NCBI GenBank assembly: GCA_021773115.1
Contig: JAJFKS010000003.1
Location: 248,001-312,000, forward strand
DNA: 64,000 bases
Origin: Woeseiaceae bacterium
GTDB taxonomy: Bacteria > Pseudomonadota > Gammaproteobacteria > Steroidobacterales > Woeseiaceae
Direction: 5' to 3'
Below, in pieces: positions 9,491-18,867 of this stretch (position 1 is the stretch's first letter; every line of letters starts with the position of its first letter). A program made the translations under genes and the position numbers. A model generated the notes under the pieces. It ran no database searches and had not been told where the DNA came from. It saw only the letters and a program-made list of their open reading frames with translations.

Positions 9491-10252
9491 ATGCGGCGGT
9501 GGGTCACCGTTGTCATCGCACTGGCGCTTTCAGTCGCTGCGCTTGCACACCCCGAAGACGAATTCTGCACACCAGGAGATGACAGCATTGACCCGGAATT
9601 GTGCGCTGCACTGTCAGCGCTCGACAGTGCAGATGGTGCAGTGCAGCAAGATTCTGTCGAGGTCGATCGCGGCATGTTGTCGACCGCTATTTTGTACGTG
9701 TCGATCGGTACGCGACACATTCTTCCCGGCGGGCATGATCACATCCTGTTTGTACTCGCGATTTTTCTCGCGTCGGTTCGTTTGCGAGCGCTGCTATTGC
9801 AGGTGTCCGCATTTACAGTCGCGCATACCGCAACGCTGGCACTGGCCGCGAGTGGTGTCATCACACCATCGTCGGCCGTAGTTGAGCCGCTTATCGCGCT
9901 AACCATCGGATTCGTTGCACTGGAGAACCTGTTTTTTAAGGACATGACAAGGTGGCGCCCGGCGATTGTATTTGGATTCGGCTTGATCCATGGCATGGGA
10001 TTCGCCGGCTTTTTTGGCGAACTGGGATTGCCACCCGGACAATTCTGGAGTGCATTGATCGGCTTCAACCTTGGCGTCGAGGTTGGCCAGCTCTCTGTCC
10101 TGTTGCTCGCAGCCGGGCTGGGCCTGCTTTTACGGCGCTGGCTTGATGATGCCGAAGGCACCCGACAGTACCGACGATTTGTGGTACTGCCGGGGTCCGC
10201 TTTGATCGGACTGGTTGGCTTCGGCTGGGTAGTCGAGCGCCTTATTCCCTAA
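9491..10252 (+). CDS. HupE/UreJ-type integral membrane protein
   Basis: A 253-residue membrane protein. The frame is open from 9320, but the ATG at 9491 gives a signal peptide (RRWVTVVIALALSVAALA) and is preferred. After an acidic exported stretch with two cysteines (HPEDEFCTPGDDS) comes the six-helix HupE/UreJ_2 core: GTRHILPGGHDHILFVLA, FTVAHTATLALA, and GFGLIHGMGFAGFF. The repeated histidines in the helices suggest metal (nickel or cobalt) transport, as proposed for HupE. No hydrogenase, urease or cobalamin gene is nearby. The first part overlaps nothing, but its 3' end overlaps the M3 peptidase stop by 11 bases. The substrate is uncertain. Confidence 0.8.
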   Translation: MRRWVTVVIALALSVAALAHPEDEFCTPGDDSIDPELCAALSALDSADGAVQQDSVEVDRGMLSTAILYVSIGTRHILPGGHDHILFVLAIFLASVRLRALLLQVSAFTVAHTATLALAASGVITPSSAVVEPLIALTIGFVALENLFFKDMTRWRPAIVFGFGLIHGMGFAGFFGELGLPPGQFWSALIGFNLGVEVGQLSVLLLAAGLGLLLRRWLDDAEGTRQYRRFVVLPGSALIGLVGFGWVVERLIP

Positions 10253-12407
10253 CCTCGAATCCACGGCCTTTCAGCAAAGGTTCAATATTCGGGTCCTGAC
10301 CCCGGAAATTGCGGTACAGCTCATCGGCTTCACGCAGTCCGCCGGACTGGTAGACCCACTTCTTCAGCCGGGCTGCGGTCGCCGGATCGAAGATGTTTTC
10401 GGCCTGCTTGAATGCAGCAAAGCCGTCTGCGTCGAGAATTTCTGACCAGAGATACGCGTAGTAGCCCGCCGAGTACCCGCCGGCAAATATGTGGCTGAAG
10501 TATTGTGAGCGATATCGCGGCTCGATTTCGTCGATCAGACCGTAACCACGCAATACCTCCTCTTCAAACGCACGTGCGTCTTTAATTTGGGCCGCCTCCT
10601 CGGAACTCAGCATGTGCCAGCGTAAGTCCAGTAGTGACGCAGCAATGTACTCGGTGGTGCTGAAACCGTTATTAAAATTTGCTGCAACGCGCATGCGCTC
10701 AACAAGTTCCTGTGGAATAACGTCCCCGGTCTTGTAATGGCGCGCAAAAATTGCCAGCATTTCCGGCTCCGCCGCCCAGTGCTCAAGTATTTGTGCCGGA
10801 AACTCTGTGTAATCTCGTGGGCCATCCACGCCCGAGAACATCGGGTAGTCAATCTTCGTCAACAAGCCGTGCAGACCATGGCCAAATTCGTGAAACAGTG
10901 TTTCAACTTCATTAAAACGCATTAGCGTCGGCTCGCCCTTCGGTGGCGTCGACAAGTTCAGATTATTGGTGACAATCGGGCGAATGACTTCGCCATCAAT
11001 ATTGGAAGCACTGCGATAGCTGCTCATCCACGCACCGCCGCGTTTTGAATCGCGCGCATACATGTCCATCATGAACAGGCCGAGGTGGCTGCCATCAGCG
11101 TCCTTGACGTCGTAAGACGTCACGACCGGATTCCAGCCCGCGACGTCAACAGGCTCGAAGCTCACACCAAACAGGCGGTTCGCCATTTCAAACGCACCCG
11201 CACGTACTTCGTCGAGACTGAAATATGGCATTAACTCATTTTCATTAAGATCAAATCGTGCCTTTCGCACCTTCTCCGCGTAATGCCACCAGTCGTGACC
11301 CGCGAGTTTGAACTCGTCGCCGACCAGCGCCTGCATGTCGGCCAGTTCCGTCTTTGCACGTGCAAGACCGGGGCGCCATACTCTCAGCAGAAAATCCTCG
11401 GCTCCAGCCGGTGTCTTCGCCATGCGAGTTTCGAGCTGGTAGTGGGCGTGAGATTCGTAGCCCATCAGCTCGGCACGTTTCGCGCGCAAGGTCGCCACTT
11501 TGATTGCCAGCGGCCCATTGTCGGTGTCACCCGATGAGGCTCGCAGGCGATACGCGTCGAACAGCTGCTGACGTAATTCGCGAACTTCGGACTGCGTCAT
11601 GAAGGTTTCGTAGGCGGAGCGATTCAGACCGATAACCCAGGCGCCTTCGTCTTCATTCCAGACCGACGCCTTGTAGTCGTCACTCAAACCGGCAGTCTGC
11701 GCTTCGTCAGTGATTTTGAGCTTGAATGCTTTGGTCGCCGCAAGCAGATTCAGGCCGAATTGTGTCGTGAGGCCGGATATCTCTGCATTGAGCTCCGCGA
11801 CCTGTTTTTTGATATCGGGATCAAGCGCGGCACCGGCTCGTATGAAAGACCGATACCGCAGCTCGAGAAGTCTCGCATCCTGCTCATCCAGACCCAACGA
11901 ATCTTTCTCTGCATAGACTGCCTGCACGCGCTTGAATAGCATGTCGTTCATGGTGATAGCGTCGAACTCACGCGTCAGCATCGGTGACAGTACCGATTGC
12001 AGCGCCTGAATGTCATCGTTCGTCTCGGTTCCGGCAATATTGAAGAAGGTCGCCGATACGTTCCCGAGTAGTTCACCGTCGATTTCCAGCGCCAGGATTG
12101 TATTCTCGAAGCTCGGCGCTTCCGGGTTGTCGGTGATCGCAGCTATTTCCGCGCGCAACTCCAGGATGCCTTTCTTCATCGCCGGCATATAATGCCGCGC
12201 TTCGATCCTGGCGAACGGCGGCACACCATAGGGCGTATCCCACTCTTCCATAAAGGGGTTGCCGACCAACTCGTCGTCGGTCACGCGAATTTCGTTTGCC
12301 GTATCGTTGCCAGCCATACTTTCCTCACGCTGCTCGTTGCCGCAGGCCGCCAACAGAATTGCCAGCAATACGCCGACCCACAGGTTGTTGTTTTTCATGG
12401 TATGCAT
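10242..12407 (-). CDS. M3 family metallopeptidase lipoprotein (Dcp/oligopeptidase A-like)
   Basis: A 721-residue thimet-oligopeptidase-family enzyme. The zinc motif HEFGHGLHG lies near residue 506, with the second-helix glutamate about 25 residues later in the QILEHWA region. The C-terminal part (GYSAGYYAYLWSEILDADGF) is a well-known M3 signature that in Dcp forms the substrate cleft. The N-terminus has a lipoprotein signal (NLWVGVLLAILLAACG), so the enzyme is membrane-anchored in the periplasm, unlike cytosolic Dcp of enterics. Start at 12407 uses AGAGG 5 bases upstream; a second ATG three codons on is possible. It likely trims oligopeptides, perhaps as a C-terminal dipeptidase. Confidence 0.93.
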   Translation of the reverse strand: MHTMKNNNLWVGVLLAILLAACGNEQREESMAGNDTANEIRVTDDELVGNPFMEEWDTPYGVPPFARIEARHYMPAMKKGILELRAEIAAITDNPEAPSFENTILALEIDGELLGNVSATFFNIAGTETNDDIQALQSVLSPMLTREFDAITMNDMLFKRVQAVYAEKDSLGLDEQDARLLELRYRSFIRAGAALDPDIKKQVAELNAEISGLTTQFGLNLLAATKAFKLKITDEAQTAGLSDDYKASVWNEDEGAWVIGLNRSAYETFMTQSEVRELRQQLFDAYRLRASSGDTDNGPLAIKVATLRAKRAELMGYESHAHYQLETRMAKTPAGAEDFLLRVWRPGLARAKTELADMQALVGDEFKLAGHDWWHYAEKVRKARFDLNENELMPYFSLDEVRAGAFEMANRLFGVSFEPVDVAGWNPVVTSYDVKDADGSHLGLFMMDMYARDSKRGGAWMSSYRSASNIDGEVIRPIVTNNLNLSTPPKGEPTLMRFNEVETLFHEFGHGLHGLLTKIDYPMFSGVDGPRDYTEFPAQILEHWAAEPEMLAIFARHYKTGDVIPQELVERMRVAANFNNGFSTTEYIAASLLDLRWHMLSSEEAAQIKDARAFEEEVLRGYGLIDEIEPRYRSQYFSHIFAGGYSAGYYAYLWSEILDADGFAAFKQAENIFDPATAARLKKWVYQSGGLREADELYRNFRGQDPNIEPLLKGRGFEVRE

Positions 12408-12514
12408 GGAACCCTCTTAATAATTGGTTTCGATTGTACCGACTATTGTCGGTTCTCGTTGGCCACGCCCTGGCGCGTGGTGATGCCTGTCGACAACTGC
12501 GATACTTGCCACCA

Positions 12515-13543
12515 ATGATTCGCTACCCGACACGTCTGCTTTGCCTGCTGGCCGCCCTGCTGCCCGCTTGCGGCGGTGATACCCACCGCCCGAGTCACGA
12601 GATTCGCGGCAGTTCCATGGGTACCAGCTTCAACATCGTGATCGTCGATCCGGCGCCCGACCTGTCGCTGGACGAATTGACATCGCAGATTCGCGAGCGG
12701 CTCGAACATATCGAAAATGTTGCTTCAACCTATCGGGACTCGTCTGATCTCGGCAAGTTCAATCTCGATCCATCAACGGACTGGATTATTGTTTCCGACG
12801 AGCTGTGTCGGATGGTTTTCCAGGCCGCCGCGATCGGCCGCGAGACGGGTGGCGCGTTCGATATTACGATCGGCCCACTCGTGGATCTTTGGGGCTTTGG
12901 CCCCGACGACCGTTCAGCCACGCCACCGTCCGATTCCGAAATCGAAATACTGCGCGATGCGGTTGGACTGGAAAAACTCGACATTGATTGCGATCAGTCG
13001 AGACTTCGGAAATCCGTCGCGTCCACCGAGATCGATTTGTCCGGCTGGGCGAAAGGATACGCGGTCGATCAACTGGCCGAACTGCTCGACGCGGCCGCAC
13101 AGGATGACTACCTGATTGAAGTCGGCGGCGAGCTGCGACTCAAGGGACGCAATGCCGACGATCTGCCGTTCGCTATAGCCATTGAAAACCCGGCGACGGC
13201 CGTGCTCGATGGCCTCACGATTATCAGGCTTAGCAATACCGGCATAGCCACATCCGGCGACTACCGGAATTTTTTCGAGTACCAGGGCGCTCGCTACTCG
13301 CACACACTTGACCCCGCGACTGGCCGACCGGTCACACACAGGCTGTCCGCTGTTACCGTTATCCACCCGTCAACCGCCTACGCCGATGCGATGGCAACCG
13401 CATTGCTGGTCCTCGGGCCGGGCGATGGGCTTGAATTTGCGAATTCGCACGATCTTGCCGCGTTGTTCGCCGTCTCAACGCCAGCAGGGCTGGAATACCG
13501 ATCCTCCGCTGCATTTGACGCCGGTCACTTCGTCTCTCCGTAA
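12515..13543 (+). CDS. apbE: FAD:protein FMN transferase lipoprotein
   Basis: A 342-residue ApbE-family flavin transferase, which attaches FMN through a phosphoester bond to Thr/Ser of Na+-NQR, Rnf or similar subunits using FAD. The ATG at 12515 follows long open upstream sequence but is the only start that gives the lipoprotein signal RLLCLLAALLPAC. Family motifs are GSSMGTSFNI near the N-terminus, GPLVDLWGFGP, LSGWAKGYAVDQ (FAD/Mg binding), EVGGELRLKG and SHTLDPATGRPV. No flavoprotein target is encoded in the window. It is divergent from the M3 peptidase gene. Confidence 0.93.
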   Translation: MIRYPTRLLCLLAALLPACGGDTHRPSHEIRGSSMGTSFNIVIVDPAPDLSLDELTSQIRERLEHIENVASTYRDSSDLGKFNLDPSTDWIIVSDELCRMVFQAAAIGRETGGAFDITIGPLVDLWGFGPDDRSATPPSDSEIEILRDAVGLEKLDIDCDQSRLRKSVASTEIDLSGWAKGYAVDQLAELLDAAAQDDYLIEVGGELRLKGRNADDLPFAIAIENPATAVLDGLTIIRLSNTGIATSGDYRNFFEYQGARYSHTLDPATGRPVTHRLSAVTVIHPSTAYADAMATALLVLGPGDGLEFANSHDLAALFAVSTPAGLEYRSSAAFDAGHFVSP

Positions 13544-13598
13544 GCCCTAGTGTCATCTGCTATCATACGCCGTCAATTTATTGGTAAGGAGCAGCAAT

Positions 13599-14027
13599 AT
13601 GAGTCAGGCAAAATCTGGCGACACGGTCAAAATCCACTACACCGGCACACTCGCCGACGGCACCGAGTTCGATAGTTCGACCGGTCGCGAGCCACTCGAG
13701 TTTGCGCTCGGCAGTGGACAAGTCATCCCCGGTTTCGATTCAGCCGTTGATGGCATGGCTGTCGGTGACAGCAAGACAGTCAACATTTCGCCTGACGAGG
13801 CCTATGGCCAGGCGCATGAACAACTCATTCAACAAGTCCCCAAATCCGCGCTGCCTGAGGAAATGAAGCCGGAGCCCGGCATGCAGCTTCAAAGCAAGAG
13901 TCCGGATGGCCAGATCATGAACCTCGTTGTGACCGACGTCGCTGACGAGACAATAACGGTTGATGGCAATCATCCGTTGGCGGGCGAAACACTGACTTTT
14001 GATATTGAACTGGTTGCGATCGCCTGA
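13599..14027 (+). CDS. FKBP-type peptidyl-prolyl isomerase, SlyD/FkpB-like
   Basis: A 142-residue cytosolic FKBP. The ATG at 13599 has an AAGGAG site 7 bases upstream, better than an in-frame start at 13581. The FKBP core is split (VKIHYTGTLADGTEFDSS and PLEFALGSGQVIPGFD) by an IF chaperone-type insert (about 70-125), and VDGNHPLAGETL rejoins the fold. This is the SlyD/FkpB arrangement. The histidine/cysteine-rich nickel-binding tail of enterobacterial SlyD is absent; the protein stops at ELVAIA. It catalyses proline isomerisation and may hold nascent chains. It lies 10 bases before the ribokinase gene, so the two probably share a transcript. Confidence 0.92.
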   Translation: MSQAKSGDTVKIHYTGTLADGTEFDSSTGREPLEFALGSGQVIPGFDSAVDGMAVGDSKTVNISPDEAYGQAHEQLIQQVPKSALPEEMKPEPGMQLQSKSPDGQIMNLVVTDVADETITVDGNHPLAGETLTFDIELVAIA

Positions 14028-14037
14028 TCATTCGACA

Positions 14038-14931
14038 ATGAAGCCGGTCCTGGTCATAGGCAGTTCGAATACCGACATGGTTGTCACCGTCGATGAACTG
14101 CCACGACCGGGGCAAACGGTGTTGGGTGGCGAGTTTCGCCGTTTTCCTGGCGGCAAAGGTGCGAACCAGGCTGTGGCGGCACGACGGGCAGGCTGCGATG
14201 TTTGCTTTGTCGCAGCGCTCGGAAACGACGATTTGGGCCGACAGGCGATAGCAACGCTGACGGCGGAAGGCATTGACGTCGGAGAGCTGCAAGTCCTTCC
14301 GGATATGGCGTCCGGTGTGGCGCTGATTCTCGTTAGTGACAGCGGCGAAAACTGCATCGCCGTAGCGCCCGGAGCGAACAGCGCTCTAAGTGCAGATTAC
14401 CTTGAGGCCAAGCCGCAACTATTCGCCGCTGCCGGCATTGTCCTTTTGCAACTCGAAACGCCACTGACAACTATCGCTGCGGCTGTCGAACTGGCATCCG
14501 ACGCCGGGGTTCGCTGCATCCTGAACCCGGCACCTGCTGCGGAGATTCCGGACTCGATTCTCAGCACACTTTATTGCATAACGCCGAACCAGAGCGAAGC
14601 GGAATTGTTGACCGGCATCGCGGCCGGGAATCTTGCCGGTGCGACGGCAGCGGCCAAAGCCTTAAGAAAACGGGGCGTTGCCAACGTTGTGATTACGATG
14701 GGTGGCTCCGGCGCGCTACTGGTCGATGCTGACGGCGTCCATCACCAGCAAGCCGAAAAAGTTGCCGTGGTCGATACGACGGGCGCCGGCGATACGTTCA
14801 ACGGCGTATTCGCCGCGATGCTCGCCAAAGACCTGCCAATACGCGACGCACTTGCTACAGCCGTTGCCGCGGCGACGCTGTCCGTTCAAAGCGTGGGCGC
14901 GATCCCGAGTATTCCGCGTCTAGGCAATTAA
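14038..14931 (+). CDS. rbsK: Ribokinase (PfkB family sugar kinase)
   Basis: A 297-residue PfkB-family kinase that would phosphorylate D-ribose to ribose 5-phosphate. The first PfkB signature region has GGKGANQAVAARR; the second, near the C-terminus, has DTTGAGDTFNG with the catalytic Asp and the anion hole. GSSNTDMV at the N-terminus and NPAPA in the middle are typical of RbsK itself. The ATG at 14038 is used; a frame-open ATG at 13999 lies inside the FKBP gene. There is no Shine-Dalgarno, so translation may depend on coupling to the FKBP gene. No ribose transporter is nearby. Its end overlaps the convergent YeiH gene by 12 bases. Confidence 0.9.
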   Translation: MKPVLVIGSSNTDMVVTVDELPRPGQTVLGGEFRRFPGGKGANQAVAARRAGCDVCFVAALGNDDLGRQAIATLTAEGIDVGELQVLPDMASGVALILVSDSGENCIAVAPGANSALSADYLEAKPQLFAAAGIVLLQLETPLTTIAAAVELASDAGVRCILNPAPAAEIPDSILSTLYCITPNQSEAELLTGIAAGNLAGATAAAKALRKRGVANVVITMGGSGALLVDADGVHHQQAEKVAVVDTTGAGDTFNGVFAAMLAKDLPIRDALATAVAAATLSVQSVGAIPSIPRLGN

Positions 14932-16017
14932 CTTGATCAGGTCTGCGCCGAACAAGCTTATCAGCACGAAACTCACACCACCGATCAACAATGCCGCGAA
15001 CAGGCCAAGCGCAAAAGGCCTTAGACCGATCTTTATGATGCCTGCGACCATGGACGTGAGCCCGATCGCGGCCATCGCCAGCAACAGGCATTGCTCGGCC
15101 ACGTCACGAATGACGGCGACGATGTCATTCCACAATGACGGCTCCAGCAATCCAAAGGGTTTGTCACCCACGTCGCCGACGGTTCGCAATGTTGACATCA
15201 AAGCAAAGCCGACGATGAACCAGGGAATCATTTTCAGGTAGTTGATCCGGGTTGTATCGCCATCGTCTCGCTCAGGTGTGCCGTACATAATGCCGACCAA
15301 CGGGATAACCGCAATCATGCACAGGTTTCGCACCAGCTTCGTTACCGTGGCGATATTGAGCGCTTCCGGTGCACCGTACTGCGCTTCGTACATCATTCCC
15401 GCACCGGCAACCTGCGCCGTTTCATGAATTGAGGTACCGAGAAACAATCCCGCGAGTTCCGGCTGCGTCGCGAATACTTCGTGTGCCAGCATTGGATAGA
15501 AAAACATTGCCGCCAATCCGAATACCGTAACGCAGGCGACCGCGTAACTTACCTCGGACTCATTCGCCTTGATTAACGGTGCCGTCGCAACGATCGCAGT
15601 ACATCCACAAATACTGGTACCGACAGCAATCAGACCGCTGAGCTGTTTCGACAAACCCATGGTACGGCCCAGCAGGCCGACGGTTACAAGACCGATCGCA
15701 ATCGCTGCTATGACAAAAGGCAATGCGATCAGCGTGAACTGCCCGGCTCCGGTCAGGCTCAGGCGTATCCCAAGGAACATGATGCCTACTCGCAGAATAG
15801 TCGATGCACAAAACTTGAGGCCCGGCTGCAAGCTCTCCGGCAAGCGCAGCACATTGGCGATCAGCATGCCAATTATGATGGCCATCATAATGGCGCTGAC
15901 AGGACTCTTGGTAAAGCCAAGTACGGCGACGCCAAACCATTCTGCGGCGTACGCAGCTGACATCGACACCAGCAATGCCAGACCAATACCGGCCCACCAA
16001 CCGGGCATTTTTATCAT
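14920..16017 (-). CDS. YeiH family putative sulfate exporter (UPF0324)
   Basis: A polytopic membrane protein of about 365 residues with around ten helices. Family features are SIMMAIIIGMLIAN, a helix with GLKFCASTILRVGI(M)FLGIRLSL, GTSICGCTAIVATAP and GTSIHETAQVAGAG. The frame opens with TTG at 16050. The ATG at 16017, giving KMPGWWAGIGLALL soon after the start, fits the family length better, but neither has a clear ribosome site. The family is widely annotated as sulfate/sulfite exporters on thin evidence. It is divergent from the aldehyde dehydrogenase gene and convergent with ribokinase. Confidence 0.88.
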   Translation of the reverse strand: MIKMPGWWAGIGLALLVSMSAAYAAEWFGVAVLGFTKSPVSAIMMAIIIGMLIANVLRLPESLQPGLKFCASTILRVGIMFLGIRLSLTGAGQFTLIALPFVIAAIAIGLVTVGLLGRTMGLSKQLSGLIAVGTSICGCTAIVATAPLIKANESEVSYAVACVTVFGLAAMFFYPMLAHEVFATQPELAGLFLGTSIHETAQVAGAGMMYEAQYGAPEALNIATVTKLVRNLCMIAVIPLVGIMYGTPERDDGDTTRINYLKMIPWFIVGFALMSTLRTVGDVGDKPFGLLEPSLWNDIVAVIRDVAEQCLLLAMAAIGLTSMVAGIIKIGLRPFALGLFAALLIGGVSFVLISLFGADLIKLIA

Positions 16018-16145
16018 TTTTGTCACAACGGTGAGTCCAATAGACAACAAGCGAGCGATGATACCGCAAATAGCGCTGTGTTTAGCTTCCCTGTGCCGGC
16101 TTGGACAGGCAGAATTGATCGTTCTTTCGCCGCACTGTAGCCGAT

Positions 16146-17552
16146 ATGTCCGAGCCGCTTATTAAATACACCACGGAACACACTGCAAATTTCGAGGCCC
16201 TGTTCAAAAGTCTCGGTGCCAGTTTCATGAGCGGCAAGACGCACAGCATTAGCTGGCGACGCGAACAGCTAAGAGCCGTCGAGCGCATGATGCATGAACG
16301 CGAGTCAGAGCTGTTCGAAGCTTTGCACACGGACCTTGGCAAATCGCCGATGGAGGCGTTCACCACTGAGACCTCCTATGTCAGTGGTGATGCCGCGTAC
16401 TGCCGCAAGAATATGAGCCGCTGGTCGCGCAGGACGCGTGTATCAACGCCGCTTGTCGGCCAGCCCGGCAAGAGCTGGATTCAAGCCGAGCCGCTGGGGG
16501 TGGTACTGATCATCGGCGCCTGGAACTACCCGATTCAGCTCGTGCTGGCGGGTATGAATGCCGCAATTGCAGCGGGCAACTGTGTCGTGATCAAACCGTC
16601 CGAGCTCGCACCGGCATCATCCGCCCTGCTGGCAAAATGGGTGCCGCAATACCTGGACCCTGACTGTATCCGCGTTGTCGAGGGCGGAGTCCCGGAGACC
16701 AGTGCATTACTCGAACTGCCCTTTGATCATATTTTATATACCGGCAGCGCCAGCGTCGGCCGCATTGTGATGGCCGCTGCGGCAAAACACCTGACGCCGG
16801 TAACGCTGGAGCTGGGTGGCAAGAGCCCATGCGTTGTAATGCCCGATGCGAATCTCGAGACCACCGCGAAAAGAATCGCGTGGGGCAAGTTTTCGAACGC
16901 CGGACAAATCTGCATCGCACCGGACTATCTGCTCACCGATGCTGATACTGAGGCTCGCCTGCTGCCATTGCTGCGACAAGCCGTGCGTGAAATGTTCGGT
17001 GACGACCCGCAACAGTCGGACTCGTATTGCCGCATTATAAACGACCGCCATTTTGAGCGTGTCAGCAAACTGATCGACTCCGGAAAACTTGCGTTCGGTG
17101 GCCAAAGCGATGCGGCCGATCGGTATATCGCACCAACCGTGATCGTCGATGTCTTGCCGGATAGCCCGGTGATGCAGGAAGAAATATTCGGGCCGCTGCT
17201 ACCCATCGTTCGCGCGCAAAACCTCGAAGATGCCATTGCGCATATTCGGGCCCGCGAAAAGCCTCTGGCCGCCTATATTTTTACCAATGACAAGACGGCT
17301 GAACATAAATTCCTTAGCACCGTTAGCTCCGGCAATGCCTGCGTCAACGATGTCATGATGTTTATGGCTGTCCACGAATTGCCGTTTGGCGGTGTCGGCC
17401 AAAGTGGTATGGGGGCTTACAGCGGGCGCAAGGGATTTGAAACCTTCAGCCACATGAAGTCCGTCATGAAACGAGCCTGGTGGCCTGACCTCGAGGTACG
17501 CTATGCACCGTTTACCGGCAAGAAATTCAAATTCTTGCGAAAAATTCGATAA
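16146..17552 (+). CDS. NAD(P)-dependent aldehyde dehydrogenase, class 3/coniferyl-aldehyde type
   Basis: A 468-residue ALDH. VTLELGGKSP carries the general base E222, and FSNAGQICIAPDY carries the nucleophile C256, which would form the thiohemiacetal. The short N-terminus and IAPDY after the cysteine are typical of the class 3 ALDH/coniferyl/fatty aldehyde group rather than betaine or succinate-semialdehyde enzymes. QEEIFGPLLPI and the C-terminal GGVGQSGMGAYSG motif are intact. It probably oxidises long-chain or aromatic aldehydes to acids. It precedes the amidohydrolase by 22 bases, so one transcript is possible, although the reactions are not obviously linked. Confidence 0.92.
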   Translation: MSEPLIKYTTEHTANFEALFKSLGASFMSGKTHSISWRREQLRAVERMMHERESELFEALHTDLGKSPMEAFTTETSYVSGDAAYCRKNMSRWSRRTRVSTPLVGQPGKSWIQAEPLGVVLIIGAWNYPIQLVLAGMNAAIAAGNCVVIKPSELAPASSALLAKWVPQYLDPDCIRVVEGGVPETSALLELPFDHILYTGSASVGRIVMAAAAKHLTPVTLELGGKSPCVVMPDANLETTAKRIAWGKFSNAGQICIAPDYLLTDADTEARLLPLLRQAVREMFGDDPQQSDSYCRIINDRHFERVSKLIDSGKLAFGGQSDAADRYIAPTVIVDVLPDSPVMQEEIFGPLLPIVRAQNLEDAIAHIRAREKPLAAYIFTNDKTAEHKFLSTVSSGNACVNDVMMFMAVHELPFGGVGQSGMGAYSGRKGFETFSHMKSVMKRAWWPDLEVRYAPFTGKKFKFLRKIR

Positions 17553-17574
17553 TAAACCCTAAGGGGATTCAACG

Positions 17575-18864
17575 ATGAATTCTTGCTATCGCCTCGTAGC
17601 AGCTCTGCTGCTGTTCGCACTTGCCGGCACATCGCTCGCGGACACAACCTTAATTCATGCCGGTGAGTTGCTTGCCGTTCCGGGCAAGTCGCCGAGTACC
17701 CGGCAGACAATCGTCGTTGTCGACGATCGCATTGTTGACATCGTGGATGGCTTTTCCCAGGCAGTGGATTTCGATGGCAACGTGCATGTCATTGACCTTG
17801 GCGACAAGTTTGTTCTTCCGGGGCTCATGGACATGCATGTGCACCTGCAGGGCGAGCTTGGTCCGAAAAATGATCGTGACGCGTTACGCATGTCGGACCA
17901 ATTGATGCAGATGCGCAGTATCTTCTTTGCGATGAATACCCTCAGGGCTGGCTTCACGACGGTCCGCGATGTCGGATCGTCGCCGCAGGAAATGTACGCG
18001 ATGCGGGATGCCATCAACATGGGATGGATCGATGGCCCGCGCATCATTGCCGCAGGTGGCGTCGGAATTACCGGCGGTCATGCCGATATCAGCGGTGTTG
18101 CTCCGGACCTGATGGACTTGTACACATCGCCGAATGTCTGCGACGGCCCTTTTGATTGCCGACGTGCCGCACGCAACGTCATCAAGTACGGCGCCGATCT
18201 GGTCAAAATTACGTCGACCGGTGGCGTCATGACTGACCGCGCGACCGGTACTGGCCAGCAGATGGAAATGGACGAGCTTAAGGAAGTCGTACTTGCGGCT
18301 GCCCGGATGGGACGAAAAGTCGCTTCGCATGCACACCACGAAGACGGCATTGTCGCCGCGCTTGAAGCCGGTGTCGCGAGCATTGAACACGGGTCCTACA
18401 CGGGACCGCGGGCGATCAAGTTATTCCGCGAAACCGGTGCTTACCTTGTGCCGACACTACTGGCGGGAAAAACGGTCGCCAACATGGCACTCGAAGCAGA
18501 CTTCATGAGTGCCGCGGTAAAAGAAAAGGCGATCCGTGTCGGTAATGATATGGCGGGCTCGTTCGAGCGAGCACACAAGGCTGGCGTTAACATTGCCTAC
18601 GGTACCGACAGTGGCATATCGCCGCATGGTACCAACGCCGAAGAAGCAGTACTGATGGTTGCAGCCGGTATGGACGAAATGGACGTCATCATCGCTGCGA
18701 CGATCAATGCAGCGGATCTCATCGACATGAGCGATGACATCGGCACCATCGAGGCGGGTAAATTTGCCGATATTATTGCGGTGGACGATTCACCGCTCGA
18801 CAACATTGACCAGTTACTTGATGTCAGCTTCGTGATGAAAGGTGGCAAAATCTACAAGGACTAG
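17575..18864 (+). CDS. Exported metal-dependent amidohydrolase (imidazolonepropionase/prolidase-like)
   Basis: A 429-residue amidohydrolase with a clear signal peptide (LVAALLLFALAGTSLA) and an AAGGGG site 8 bases before ATG. MDMHVHLQG supplies the first two metal histidines, and DLVKITSTGG carries the lysine expected to be carbamylated. HAHHEDGI and IEHGS provide further histidines, and YGTDSG holds the catalytic aspartate. The TIM-barrel core is flanked by the N-terminal small beta domain and a C-terminal strand set. Such exported members hydrolyse Xaa-Pro dipeptides, cyclic amides or organophosphates; the natural substrate here is not known. It is followed three bases later by a gene remnant. 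Confidence 0.88.
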   Translation: MNSCYRLVAALLLFALAGTSLADTTLIHAGELLAVPGKSPSTRQTIVVVDDRIVDIVDGFSQAVDFDGNVHVIDLGDKFVLPGLMDMHVHLQGELGPKNDRDALRMSDQLMQMRSIFFAMNTLRAGFTTVRDVGSSPQEMYAMRDAINMGWIDGPRIIAAGGVGITGGHADISGVAPDLMDLYTSPNVCDGPFDCRRAARNVIKYGADLVKITSTGGVMTDRATGTGQQMEMDELKEVVLAAARMGRKVASHAHHEDGIVAALEAGVASIEHGSYTGPRAIKLFRETGAYLVPTLLAGKTVANMALEADFMSAAVKEKAIRVGNDMAGSFERAHKAGVNIAYGTDSGISPHGTNAEEAVLMVAAGMDEMDVIIAATINAADLIDMSDDIGTIEAGKFADIIAVDDSPLDNIDQLLDVSFVMKGGKIYKD

Positions 18865-18867
18865 GCG

